Source: Iodobacter arcticus (GTDB lineage: Bacteria > Pseudomonadota > Gammaproteobacteria > Burkholderiales > Chitinibacteraceae). From it: a stretch of 64,000 bases of DNA. Positions 26,454 to 35,047 of the stretch are shown here, one piece after another. Made by a program: the position numbers and the translations under genes. Under the pieces are notes generated by a model. It made no database searches. It saw only the letters and a list, made by a program, of their open reading frames with translations, and was not told the origin of the DNA. Within the stretch, counting starts at the first letter, position 1; each line of letters opens with the position of its first letter. The stretch is from contig NZ_JBHTBQ010000001.1 in the NCBI RefSeq assembly GCF_042664895.1, positions 62,001 to 126,000 on the forward strand, in the 5' to 3' direction.

Positions 26454-27002
26454 TCAATCATCGTATGGCATAACAATATTTTTATCACCTACTCCACCCC
26501 AATTCGCTGGATAGGTTTTGCGTGCAATATATCGGTGAAATGATGACCAAGGCCAATCTGCGATCTTTTTGACCAATCCATGCTTTACAGGGTTGAAATG
26601 TAGATAATTCATGTGATTTTCATAATCTGGATCATCTCTAATTAAGTGCTCCCAAAAGCGTGCCTGCCAAATGGTTGAATTTTGTCTGTTGATCCGTCTT
26701 TGGCTTAAAAGATCAGGATTTAAATAATTGGGGCCACAGATCACGCTGACATCTCTTTTAATTAATCGCCAACGATTAGAAAAGTCAGCATCACCTTCTG
26801 GTAGTGTCCATATGCAGTGCAGGTGATCGGGTAGCAATACCCATGCATCGATTTGAAAAGGATGGGTGATCCTAGTTTGTTGAATAGCCGAGCGTAGTGC
26901 AGTTCGTATATCAGGATTGGTAAGTATCTTTTGCCGGTGTTCGGTGACCACGGTAAAGAAGTAACATGCGCCTCCAATATTTGATCGAATGTAATTGGGC
27001 AT
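26454..27002 (-). CDS. REP-associated tyrosine transposase (RAYT, Y1 family)
   Basis: The 182-residue protein begins MPNYIRSNIGGACYFFTVVT. It has the metal-binding His-x-His of Y1 transposases in LLPDHLHCIWTLPEGD (His60, His62). A candidate nucleophile, Tyr133, is in MNYLHFNPVKHGLV, followed by DWPWSSFHRY. RAYTs cut single-stranded REP DNA next to a GTAG. The gene is bracketed by REP hairpins at 26429 and by a pair at 27107-27175, the arrangement called a REPtron. The window holds more than 20 REP hairpins of the same kind. The frame is complete, so it may be active. Confidence 0.93.
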   Translation of the reverse strand: MPNYIRSNIGGACYFFTVVTEHRQKILTNPDIRTALRSAIQQTRITHPFQIDAWVLLPDHLHCIWTLPEGDADFSNRWRLIKRDVSVICGPNYLNPDLLSQRRINRQNSTIWQARFWEHLIRDDPDYENHMNYLHFNPVKHGLVKKIADWPWSSFHRYIARKTYPANWGGVGDKNIVMPYDD

Positions 27003-27106
27003 TGTTTCGTCTTTATTATTTAAAATAAAACACGGCGGGTAAGCACCGGCTCTAGGAAAAAATATGAATTTGAAATTGCAAATTTATATCAATTTACAAA
27101 TAAACC

Positions 27107-27175
27107 GTAGGGCGGGTGAAACCCGCCGTTTTTCGTGTTTCATCGCAAAGCTTGGCGGGTTTCACCCGCCCTACG
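27107..27175. repeat. Inverted REP pair (BIME) upstream of the RAYT gene
   Basis: GTAG plus GGCGGGT-GAA-ACCCGCC at 27107-27127 is mirrored by GGCGGGT-TTC-ACCCGCC plus CTAC at 27154-27174. The two perfect copies are about 26 bases apart. Confidence 0.92.
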
Positions 27176-27192
27176 AAAAACATTTTGCTTCC

Positions 27193-28521
27193 TCAACGCA
27201 ATACCTGATCTACCGCTTGCAAATCTGTTTCTTGCAATGTACCGGCATAAAATTTTAGGCGGATATAGCCGCTTAGGTAGGTGTATTGGGCGGCTGTGTG
27301 TTTTTGTTGGGCTTCAAAGAAGCGGCTTTGAGCATTGAGCAAATCCACATTGCTGCGAACCCCGGATTGGATACCTTTGCGGGTGGATTGGATGAGCACA
27401 TCACCAGAGCGCACGGCTTCTTGTAGGGCTCTGATTTGTGCAGAGCTGGAGCTTAAGTCCAGATATTGCTGGCGTAAGCCCAGCTCAACTTGTTGCTGCA
27501 TGCTGCGCTGATCTTCGGTGGCTGCGGTGTGCATGGCGACGGCGCGTTTGCTGCGGGCGTTGATTTCACCTCCGGAGAAAACCGGAATGCTGGCGTAGAC
27601 CATGATGCTATTAGATTTGATCAGATTATCTACCGTGGTATAGCTGGGGCTGTGCTCATAGCTGCTGCGCAGCCGCAGATCAACGGTGGGTAGGTGTTGA
27701 TCGATATTTTTGCTGATTTCTAATTGAGCGGCGTTCACCGAAGCCTGGCGCTCAAAGAGGATGGGATTGTTTTGCTTGGCCTGATTAAGCCATTCGGCCA
27801 ATGGGTAGCGCAGGTGCAAATCGGCCTGCATATCGGTGGGTTTACGGTGGGCCAGTCTGCTCATCGGCTCCCCAACGGTAACGCTGAGTTCATGCAGCTT
27901 GCTGCTGTGTGCAGCTTCGGCAGAAAGAATATCGGCATCAACAAAATCTAGGCGGTTTTGCGCTTCGTTTACATCCGTCACGGTGCCGTGGCCTGCTGCA
28001 TACCATTTGGTGGCTTGGGTTTTTTGCTCCTGATAGGCCTTTTTTTGCTCGCTTAAGAGCTGAAGCTTGTCAAAAGCCAGCTGCACATCAAGGTATTGCT
28101 GGGCCAGCCTTAAAATAAGCTCTTGCTGGCTGCGATCAAGCGCGTGATTGGCTTCTTTTTGCTGAAACTCGGCTTGCGATAGATTATCCCATGCGGCCAT
28201 TTTGAATAAGGGTTGCACAAGGGTGGCGGCGTAAACTTGGCCATTAAATAAATAGTCTTTAGCAATGGTTTGCTCTTTTGCGCCTTCGCCTATATCAAAT
28301 TCGGTTTTAACCCACTCCCGGCTGCCTTGGGCAGAGAGTGATAAATTAGGTAGTAAGGCGGCTCTGGCAATGGGGACAATTTCTTGCGCGGCTAAGTTTT
28401 GTGCTTTGGCAAGGGCAAAGCGGCTGTCGTTTTGCATGGCCTTGGGGTAAAGCTGGGCTAAATCTGCGGCATGGCTGGCAGCGCAAAATAACAGGGGGAT
28501 TAAGCAGATCTTGCTGTGCAT
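27193..28521 (-). CDS. TolC family outer membrane channel of a type I secretion system
   Basis: The 442-residue protein has a signal peptide (MHSKICLIPLLFCAASHA) and two OEP-type coiled-coil repeats (LSQAEFQQKEANHAL, ELGLRQQYLDLSSS, GVRSNVDLLNAQSRFFEAQ). It would form the outer membrane pore that joins the HlyD adaptor and ABC exporter encoded upstream. Start 28521 follows AAGGAGATCCCT and gives a proper signal peptide; the frame to 28557 overlaps hlyD. It is the last gene of the minus-strand secretion operon, 10 bases after hlyD. Confidence 0.93.
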   Translation of the reverse strand: MHSKICLIPLLFCAASHAADLAQLYPKAMQNDSRFALAKAQNLAAQEIVPIARAALLPNLSLSAQGSREWVKTEFDIGEGAKEQTIAKDYLFNGQVYAATLVQPLFKMAAWDNLSQAEFQQKEANHALDRSQQELILRLAQQYLDVQLAFDKLQLLSEQKKAYQEQKTQATKWYAAGHGTVTDVNEAQNRLDFVDADILSAEAAHSSKLHELSVTVGEPMSRLAHRKPTDMQADLHLRYPLAEWLNQAKQNNPILFERQASVNAAQLEISKNIDQHLPTVDLRLRSSYEHSPSYTTVDNLIKSNSIMVYASIPVFSGGEINARSKRAVAMHTAATEDQRSMQQQVELGLRQQYLDLSSSSAQIRALQEAVRSGDVLIQSTRKGIQSGVRSNVDLLNAQSRFFEAQQKHTAAQYTYLSGYIRLKFYAGTLQETDLQAVDQVLR

Positions 28522-28531
28522 AGGGATCTCC

Positions 28532-29875
28532 TTATTTCTCGGTAAAGGCAAAGGCAAGGCGATTAAATAACGGACGGGTCAGGTAATCCAGAAGGCTGCG
28601 CTCGCCGGTTTTGATGACGACTTCGGTAGACATGCCCGGCTGGATGGCGAGCTTTTCACGGCTTAGCTCGGCAAGGCCTTTTTTGGTGACCACTACTTTG
28701 GCACTGAAATAAGGATTGCCGTGCGGGTCTACAATTCGGTCGGCAGAAATACTTGTGAGCTCTCCTTCCAGAATTGGCGCTGTGCCTTTGTTGCCTAAGG
28801 AGGCGAAGCGAATATCAGCCAGCAGGCCGGGGTGTACTTTGTCGATTAAATGCGGTGGCAGCTGGATTTCAACGACTAGTTCGTCGTTTTCTGGCACGAT
28901 TTCCATCAGGGTGTCGCCGGGGCGGATAATGCCGCCGATGGTATGAATATTCAGCCCCACTACGCGGCCTGCTGTGGGAGAGCGTAAAACGGTGCGGGCC
29001 AAGTCTTCTTCCCGGGTTTTAAGCTCATTATTCCAGCGGTTTAAATCACCTTGAATCTGGCTGTACTGGGTTTCTACTTCTTTGTTGAATTCCTGAGTGC
29101 GTTGCAAAATTCTGAGGCTAAGCTCGCCTTTTTGCCGGCTGGCTTGTTCTATGCGGCTGAGGCCTTCGCCGTATTCACCAGACACCTGAGCAAATAAGCG
29201 CTCCATTTCAAAAAGGCGGGTGCGCGGGGCAAAGCCATCGGCTACTAAATCGCGCAGACCAGCGATGTCTTTTTCTAGCAATTTAATTTGTTGTTTTCGC
29301 CCCGCTTCTAGGGCGCGCAGGCCGTTAATTTGCTCATTAATCCCGGCAATGGTTTGTTGCAGAATATTGCCTTCGTTGATCAGTGCCGTGCGGCGGGTTA
29401 CAAAAAGCTGAGATTGCGTTTTCATAATATCTTTGGCTTGGGGATTGCTCTCTTGCCGCATTTTTTCATTGAAGGTGATTTGCGGTGCGTGCTTAAGCTC
29501 GGCACTCAGCCGATCGGCCAAGGCTTGGGTTTGCCAGAAGTTATTTTGCACGGTGGATAAAATGGCATTAATTTGTGTTTGATCGAGCAAGATCAAGGGC
29601 TGGTTTGCGGCCACCTCTGCGCCTTCTTTGACCAGAATTTTAGCCACCATGCCGCCTTGTAAATGCTGGATCGCCTTGCGTTTGCTCTCTACACTCACCA
29701 CGCCATTGGTGGGTACACCTTCATCCAGCGGGGCAAAAGCGGCCCAAAGCAGAAAGCCCCCCAGACCAAACAAAAGAATAAACAAGCCTAGCCGGGTGAC
29801 AGAGCGGGTGTCGGTGAGCGAGTTATCAACATCTAATACCGGTTCGGGGGAGATTTGTTTGGCAAGCTTTAACAT
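28532..29875 (-). CDS. HlyD family type I secretion adaptor
   Basis: The 447-residue membrane fusion protein has a short cytoplasmic N-terminus, one membrane helix (LGLFILLFGLGGFLLWAAFA, about 30-50), the lipoyl-like half GVVSVESKRKAIQHLQGG, a long coiled coil (residues about 140-280) and the C-terminal HlyD domain (LRSPTAGRVVGLNIHTIGG). It links the inner membrane ABC exporter to TolC. Likely cargo is the RTX/S-layer-like protein at 17807. Its start ATG follows a REP-containing gap after the exporter gene. Confidence 0.94.
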   Translation of the reverse strand: MLKLAKQISPEPVLDVDNSLTDTRSVTRLGLFILLFGLGGFLLWAAFAPLDEGVPTNGVVSVESKRKAIQHLQGGMVAKILVKEGAEVAANQPLILLDQTQINAILSTVQNNFWQTQALADRLSAELKHAPQITFNEKMRQESNPQAKDIMKTQSQLFVTRRTALINEGNILQQTIAGINEQINGLRALEAGRKQQIKLLEKDIAGLRDLVADGFAPRTRLFEMERLFAQVSGEYGEGLSRIEQASRQKGELSLRILQRTQEFNKEVETQYSQIQGDLNRWNNELKTREEDLARTVLRSPTAGRVVGLNIHTIGGIIRPGDTLMEIVPENDELVVEIQLPPHLIDKVHPGLLADIRFASLGNKGTAPILEGELTSISADRIVDPHGNPYFSAKVVVTKKGLAELSREKLAIQPGMSTEVVIKTGERSLLDYLTRPLFNRLAFAFTEK

Positions 29876-29944
29876 GATGCAGCCCTCAGTTATTGGGGTT
29901 TTGGCGGGGTGTACCCGCGTACAGACTGTTGATTAATCGTTTTT

Positions 29945-30003
29945 GTAGGGCGGGTGAAACCCGCGAGCAATGCTAAAAAATACGCGGGTTTCACCCGCTC
30001 TAC
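29945..30003. repeat. Inverted REP pair inside the secretion operon
   Basis: GTAG plus GCGGGT-GAA-ACCCGC at 29945 is mirrored by GCGGGT-TTC-ACCCGC TCTAC ending 30003. It sits in the 177-base gap between the ABC exporter and hlyD genes, where it could lower downstream expression or stabilise the upstream message. Confidence 0.88.
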
Positions 30004-30052
30004 GATGATTCGAAGTGCAAGCCGCCGTGCTTCAATACAATGAGTAGACGCT

Positions 30053-31771
30053 TTAAGATTGCTGCTCTGCCATGGCCGGTGCGACGGCTGGTGGCGGGTT
30101 GAGCGCAGCCAAAACTTGATCGCGTGGGCCGTAATAACGCAAGGTGCCGTCGGCGATCACCAGTAATAAATCGACTACGGCCAGTACGTGTGTGCGATGG
30201 GTGATGAGCACGATGGTGGCACCGCCTTCTTTGGCCCTTAAGATGCCTTGCACCAAGGCGCGCTCGCCCAGCTCATCCAGATTGGCGTTGGGCTCGTCCA
30301 GTACAATTAAGCTGGGATTGCCGTACAGGGCGCGGGCTAGGCCGATGCGCTGGCGCTGGCCGCCGGATAATCCTGATCCACCCTCGCCAATGGCGGTGTC
30401 GTAGCCCTTGGGTAGGCGCAAGATCATTTCGTGGACATCGGCCATTTGCGCTGCTGCGACGACTTTTTCGCTGTCTATTTCGCCAAAGCGGGCGATGTTT
30501 TCAGCGATGGTGCCAGAAAACAATTCAACGTCTTGCGGCAGGTAGCCTAGATGCGGGCCCAGCTCGGCTTTATTCCAAGTGTAAACATCCACGCCATCTA
30601 GCCGTACTTTGCCCATGACGGTGGGCCAAATACCGACTAGAAGTCGCGCTAGCGATGATTTACCGCTGGCACTCGGGCCGACAATGCCTAAAATTTGCCC
30701 TGCTGCCATGCCAAAATTGATGCCCTTAATCACCATATTCTGCGTACCGGGAATCACGGCGGATACGTTATCGACCAAAAGCTGGCCGCTAGGGCGGGGC
30801 AGGCTCATGCCTACAGGGCGAGCAGGGAAGGTGGCCATGAGTTCTTGCAGGCGGGAATAAGCCGAGCGCACGCTAATAAATTGCTTCCATGTGCCAATGG
30901 CTAGCTCAATGGGGGCTAAGGCCCGGCCCATTAAAATAGAACCGGCAATCATCGCGCCCGGCGTGGTGGAGCCTTCAATCACCAGTAGGGCTCCTGCGCC
31001 TAAAATCAAAGATTGCAAACTAATACGGGTGAATTTGGTAATGGCCGAAATACCACCAGCTTTATCGCTGGCTTCGCCTTGCAAGGCCAGGAATTTACCG
31101 TGATGCTTATACCAGCGCTGCATTAGCCCATCGAGCATGCCCATTGCCTCGATGACTTCGGCATTACGTAAATTATTATTGGCAAATCGAGTGGCTAAAT
31201 TGGAATGGGTGCCTGCTTCGGCTATGGGTTTTTTACTGACTAATTCGGTGATATAGGCAAGCCCAGTCAAGAGTACCGCGCCCACCACGGCTAGCCAGCC
31301 CAATAAGGATCCAAGCATAAATAATACGGCCAGATAAATAGGGGCCCAAGGCGCATCAAAAAAGGCAAATAAACCTTGGCCGGTTAAAAACTGGCGAATA
31401 TTATTTAAATCGGCCAAGGCAAGGCCTGCATCACTATTGCCCGCTCTTAAATTGCGCTCAAAAGCGGCTGTAAATACCCGCGCATTAAGCTGTGAATCTA
31501 ATTTACTACTGATTCGCACCAATAGCCTTGAGCGCACCATTTCTAGTAAAGACATTAAGCCGTACAGCCCCAGCGTAATCACCGTAATCATGACTAAAGT
31601 GGTTTCATTTCTGCTGGCTAGGACTCGGTCGTAAACTTGCAGCATATAAATGGAAGGCACCAGCATGAGTAAATTAATAAAGAAACTAAATATGCCCGCT
31701 ACCCAAAAATGCTGGCGTAAACCGTGTAATACACTGGCCAATTCAGAGCGAGGCTGTAAATGCTGCTTCAT
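30053..31771 (-). CDS. Type I secretion ABC transporter, permease-ATPase (PrtD/RsaD type)
   Basis: The 572-residue half-transporter has about six N-terminal membrane helices. Its ATPase domain has Walker A GPSASGKS, signature LSGGQRQRIGLARAL and Walker B LIVLDEPNANLD. No N-terminal C39 peptidase or peptidase-like domain is present, which fits exporters of RTX proteases and S-layer proteins. It energises export of a C-terminally signalled substrate. It follows the TnpB-like gene by 24 bases, so the two are almost certainly co-transcribed. Confidence 0.94.
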   Translation of the reverse strand: MKQHLQPRSELASVLHGLRQHFWVAGIFSFFINLLMLVPSIYMLQVYDRVLASRNETTLVMITVITLGLYGLMSLLEMVRSRLLVRISSKLDSQLNARVFTAAFERNLRAGNSDAGLALADLNNIRQFLTGQGLFAFFDAPWAPIYLAVLFMLGSLLGWLAVVGAVLLTGLAYITELVSKKPIAEAGTHSNLATRFANNNLRNAEVIEAMGMLDGLMQRWYKHHGKFLALQGEASDKAGGISAITKFTRISLQSLILGAGALLVIEGSTTPGAMIAGSILMGRALAPIELAIGTWKQFISVRSAYSRLQELMATFPARPVGMSLPRPSGQLLVDNVSAVIPGTQNMVIKGINFGMAAGQILGIVGPSASGKSSLARLLVGIWPTVMGKVRLDGVDVYTWNKAELGPHLGYLPQDVELFSGTIAENIARFGEIDSEKVVAAAQMADVHEMILRLPKGYDTAIGEGGSGLSGGQRQRIGLARALYGNPSLIVLDEPNANLDELGERALVQGILRAKEGGATIVLITHRTHVLAVVDLLLVIADGTLRYYGPRDQVLAALNPPPAVAPAMAEQQS

Positions 31772-31795
31772 AAAATATCCTTTATTGAAAAGTGA

Positions 31796-32413
31796 TTACA
31801 CGCTTTCTTCATTCGTTTGGGGCGAATCTAAAGTTAATAAATACTCTGGCCATTCATCTTGATGGGTGGATTGTGCTACTTCATCTAAATTTAAAAAAAT
31901 AAAACTAAGCAAATAATGGGGATGGCTATTGGTAAGAACAATTTCTCTTAAACGCTGAGAGCTAAAGCTGCCAATTACTTCAGGGGGGAGTTGTAATTGA
32001 AAGCGCAATCGTCCCTCTAAAGTAAACATCGACAAAATATTGTCTTTAATGCTTAAAGTATGGCGGTCGAAATAAACGGGTGCGGAGGGTAAAAAATGTA
32101 ATTTAGGCAAAGGAGATTCGGCAGGCAGATTCTTCCATTTGCTCAGGGGGTGCTCATAAAGGGTGCGATAAGCTCGGCAAACGGCATAAATGGCATTACA
32201 AGCCATTTGCGCGCCTAAATCTGGCAGCTGCTCACGCAGTACACGGTAAGCTAAATGATGTAAGGTTACGCGGTGCCAGCAGCGGTGTTGCTGCGCAATG
32301 GGAGCAACTAAATTACAACCATTACAAAACTCTGCCTGCAGCGCCTGTAGCCTTTGCTGCTGCGGGTCCGTCGTTAAAAGAGGGATGGAGTATGTGATAG
32401 GCATAATCACCAC
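31796..32413 (-). CDS. TnpB N-terminal-half-like protein lacking RuvC, first gene of the secretion operon
   Basis: The 205-residue protein resembles the N-terminal part of IS200/IS605-type TnpB nucleases as I remember them. It has FCNGCN at 29-34, TLHHLAYRVLRE at 50-61, AQMACNAIYAVCRAYR at 68-83, VYFDRHTLSIK at 113-123 and TLEGRLR at 131-137, then a strand HYLLSFIFLNL where TnpB has its pre-RuvC strand. TnpB would continue with about 200 residues of RuvC and zinc finger; here the frame ends in an acidic tail (DSPQTNEESV). The frame is clean with a normal stop, and no RuvC remnant follows because the exporter gene starts 24 bases later. It may be a domesticated RNA- or DNA-binding protein. Function unknown. 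Confidence 0.65.
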   Translation of the reverse strand: MVIMPITYSIPLLTTDPQQQRLQALQAEFCNGCNLVAPIAQQHRCWHRVTLHHLAYRVLREQLPDLGAQMACNAIYAVCRAYRTLYEHPLSKWKNLPAESPLPKLHFLPSAPVYFDRHTLSIKDNILSMFTLEGRLRFQLQLPPEVIGSFSSQRLREIVLTNSHPHYLLSFIFLNLDEVAQSTHQDEWPEYLLTLDSPQTNEESV

Positions 32414-32805
32414 TCTAGGAAAGATTTCTCCTATATGAAATGCCTATATGAAGTTTTTTGCCTACGTTTGTCGGCTGGGATGAGTGGCAGAGCGATATGC
32501 AGGCTTGGTTTAGCTTGTGAGGTTTGTAGCAGGAATTTAATTATAGGGCTGTGTCGTACAGCTATTGTGCTTGGTGTTACTAGGGGGCTTGCATGTTTTG
32601 TGGTGTTGCGTAAGCACTATGTCTGTATTGATCTACAGTGGCTTGGCAATGTTCTTGTAATCTTATTCTTTCTTCAATCTATCGTTAGCTTAAATTTTGC
32701 TTATGTATCTTTCTTGCTGGTCATCTGGCTATTGAATCTTCATGGGGCAAGCGGTGAGCAGTACGGAAAAAGACACGGGTTTCACCCGCCCTACATGGCT
32801 AATGC
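32414..32805. other. Region upstream of the secretion operon; no convincing gene
   Basis: The 392 bases contain one plus-strand frame (32435-32809) that is Leu/Cys-rich, has no ribosome binding site and ends inside a REP, so I do not call it. The promoter of the minus-strand secretion operon should lie here. A single REP half (GGGT-TTC-ACCCGCCCTAC) is at 32777-32794. Confidence 0.55.
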
Positions 32806-33107
32806 CTAGGGTCTGTTGACGTTTGATTCGCGCCTGCGCTGGGCCGGAAAATGACCCGTCACAAGACATGCGACGAAGGCAATAACTAGTTATTTCCGAG
32901 GAGCATAACGCAGTGAATTGCCATTTTCCGGCCCAGCCCCATCGCTGAGCGAGGAAAACCCCTCACACGCGGAGGGTTTGGCTCATTTTTGGGGCTGCAC
33001 GGCGTTAAAAATAGCTAATGGTACTCGTACAATGTCGCAATTTTTGCCTTGTTCAGCCCCAAAACTGGGCCAAACGCAGCTGTGAATCAAACGTCAACAG
33101 ACCCTAG
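32806..33107. mobile_element. MITE-like element, about 300 bp, with 25-bp terminal inverted repeats
   Basis: The ends CTAGGGTCTGTTGACGTTTG ATTC (32806 on) and GAATC AAACGTCAACAGACCCTAG (to 33107) are a perfect inverted repeat. CTAG or TA at each border fits a short target duplication. Inside are two further hairpin arms: GGGCCGGAAAATG (32841) with CCATTTTCCGGCCC (32921), and TTGG...TTTTTGGGGCTG with CAGCCCCAAAA...CCAA (32979-33071). No transposase frame is present, so it is non-autonomous. It lies 16 bases from the rng stop codon. Confidence 0.8.
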
Positions 33108-33123
33108 GGCGGGGTATCGGTTT

Positions 33124-34578
33124 TTACACCAGCACCACATCAAATATTTCCTGGGTGTAGGCGCTTTCTACCTGCAGGTAGATGGGTTTTTGGATAAAGT
33201 CGGCGAGCTGAGCGAGGTTGGCTGATTCTTCGTCGAGGAACATATCGATCACGCTTTGCGAGGCGAGGATTCGGTATTCTTTGGCGTTGAATTGACGGGC
33301 TTCACGCAGGATTTCGCGCAGGATTTCGTAGCAAATGGTTTGCGCCGTTTTGATTTCGCCGCGCCCCTGGCAGGTGGGGCAGGTTTGGCACAGCACATGG
33401 GCGAGGGATTCGCGGGTGCGTTTCCTTGTGATTTCAACCAAGCCAAGGCTGGTAAAGTGGCTGATGGTCACCTTGGTTCGATCGCGGCTGATGGCTTTTT
33501 TTAGCTCGTCCATCACCGCGGTTTTGTGCTCTTCATTATCCATATCAATAAAATCGACAATGATAATGCCGCCTAAATTACGCAGGCGCAGCTGGCGGGC
33601 AATGACTTGGGTGGCTTCAAGATTGGTTTTAAAAATGGTGTCGTCAAAGGAGCGGGTGCCGACAAAGCCGCCGGTGTTTACATCCACCGTGGTCATGGCT
33701 TCGGTTTGATCGATGATCAAATAGCCGCCAAATTTGAGATCAACCCGGCGCACCATGGCATGCTCGATTTCTGCTTCTACGGCAAATAATTCAAAGAGCG
33801 GCCGCTCGCCAACGTAGTGCTTGATGCGGGGCAATACATCGGAGACAAAGGAGCCAGCAAATTCGCTCATTTTGGCGAAATTTTCGCGGGAATCGACCAG
33901 TACTTCTTCGGTTTCGGTATTCACCATATCGCGCAAGACGCGTAATTGTAGTGATAAATCTTGGAATAATAGTGAACGAGCGGGCAGGGTGACGGACTTT
34001 TGCTGGATATCAGCCCAGATTTTATCTAGATAATTGATATCTGCTGTCAGCTCTTCATCCGTGGCGTGTTCGGCCGAGGTGCGGATGATATAGCCTTGAT
34101 GCTTTGATTCGGCGAGTAATAATTCAAGGCGCTTACGCAGCTGATTGCGTTCGCCATCGTTGTCGATGCGCTGGCTGATCCCGATATGTTTTTCTTGTGG
34201 CAAAAAAACTAAAAAGCGCCCTGCAATGCTGATCTGGGTAGAGAGCCGAGCGCCCTTGCTGCCGATCGGGTCTTTGGCCACTTGCACCAGCACCGGTTGG
34301 CCTTCGTGCACAATGCGCTCGATTCTTTGCACTTCATTAGGGTGCTGGCGCTGCTCAATGACATCGGCGATATGCAAAAAAGCGGCGCGTTCCAAGCCAA
34401 TTTCAATAAAGGCGCTTTGCATGCCGGGTAAGACGCGTTTCACCACGCCCAAATAAATATTGCCAACCAAGCCACGGTGGGCAGATCGCTCGATATGAAT
34501 ATCTTGAACCACACCATCTTCAACGGTGGCCACGCGGGTTTCTTGTGGGGTGATGTTGACGAGGATTTGTTCTTTCAT
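33124..34578 (-). CDS. rng: Ribonuclease G
   Basis: RNase G processes the 5' end of 16S rRNA and turns over mRNAs. The 484-residue protein starts MKEQILVNITPQETRVA. It has an S1-type domain (GLVGNIYLGVVKRVLPGMQSAF), the 5' sensor and DNase I-like core (DQTEAMTTVDVNTGGFVG, IIIVDFIDMDNEEH) and the zinc-link CQTCPTCQGRG near 405. There is no long C-terminal scaffold, so it is RNase G rather than RNase E. The start is preceded by GGGCCCCCCAATGAAAG context with modest ribosome binding signal. Confidence 0.95.
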   Translation of the reverse strand: MKEQILVNITPQETRVATVEDGVVQDIHIERSAHRGLVGNIYLGVVKRVLPGMQSAFIEIGLERAAFLHIADVIEQRQHPNEVQRIERIVHEGQPVLVQVAKDPIGSKGARLSTQISIAGRFLVFLPQEKHIGISQRIDNDGERNQLRKRLELLLAESKHQGYIIRTSAEHATDEELTADINYLDKIWADIQQKSVTLPARSLLFQDLSLQLRVLRDMVNTETEEVLVDSRENFAKMSEFAGSFVSDVLPRIKHYVGERPLFELFAVEAEIEHAMVRRVDLKFGGYLIIDQTEAMTTVDVNTGGFVGTRSFDDTIFKTNLEATQVIARQLRLRNLGGIIIVDFIDMDNEEHKTAVMDELKKAISRDRTKVTISHFTSLGLVEITRKRTRESLAHVLCQTCPTCQGRGEIKTAQTICYEILREILREARQFNAKEYRILASQSVIDMFLDEESANLAQLADFIQKPIYLQVESAYTQEIFDVVLV

Positions 34579-34641
34579 TGGGGGGCCCTGTTTTTTTATA
34601 TTTGGTTGGGTCGATCGTAGTGGCGGTTGGTTCTGTTCAAT

Positions 34642-34662
34642 GTAGGGCGGGTGAAACCCGCC
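34642..34662. repeat. Single GTAG-hairpin REP
   Basis: GTAG plus GGCGGGT-GAA-ACCCGCC lies upstream of rng. A decayed partner (GGGTTTCACCTC) lies near 34688. Confidence 0.9.
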
Positions 34663-34714
34663 GGTTTGTAGTATTTCACGCCAGAGGGTTTCACCTCAGA
34701 AGCACTAACTAAAG

Positions 34715-34975
34715 TCTAAAAACTCTTTTTAGTGCCTTCAGCACCTTGATTTAGGCGCGGCATCCCCGCGGGGACTCCCTTTCTTGAACGGCCAAGAAAG
34801 GAAGCAAAGAAGGCCGCCCCGGCCAGCACGAAATCCCCTCACTGCGGATAATCGGCTCGGCGACAAAGGCTGCTCGCTCGCTGCCTAGCTACCCCTTTGT
34901 CGAAACCCCGAGCCGCTTATTCCTCGCTTCGGCGTGCTTTAAGGGGACTTTAAAGCCCTATGCGGAGAGCGTGGC
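34715..34975 (+). repeat. Large dispersed repeat, copy 1 (about 250 bp)
   Basis: It begins TTTTTAGTGCCTTCAGCAC, followed by a GCGG-type hairpin, TTCTTGAACGGCCAAGAAAG, AGAAGGCCGCCCC, GCACGAAATCCCCTCACTGC, and ends CTTCGGCGTGCTTTAAGGGG. The same order of blocks recurs at 44060-44330, 52690-52945 (inverted), 59028-59262 and 63113-63365 (inverted). It has no conserved reading frame and fills most of the rng-holA gap. Confidence 0.85.
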
Positions 34976-35047
34976 TATTGTGTTTTTTCGTTGCTTATTG
35001 ATGTAGAAGCAAATTGCTTAGTGTTTTCATCCACCCACCCTACCAGA

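Noticed and set aside
32435..32809. Plus-strand open frame of 124 codons upstream of the secretion operon
   Set aside because: No ribosome binding site, odd Cys/Leu-rich composition, and it ends inside a REP sequence. The region more likely holds the operon promoter on the other strand.
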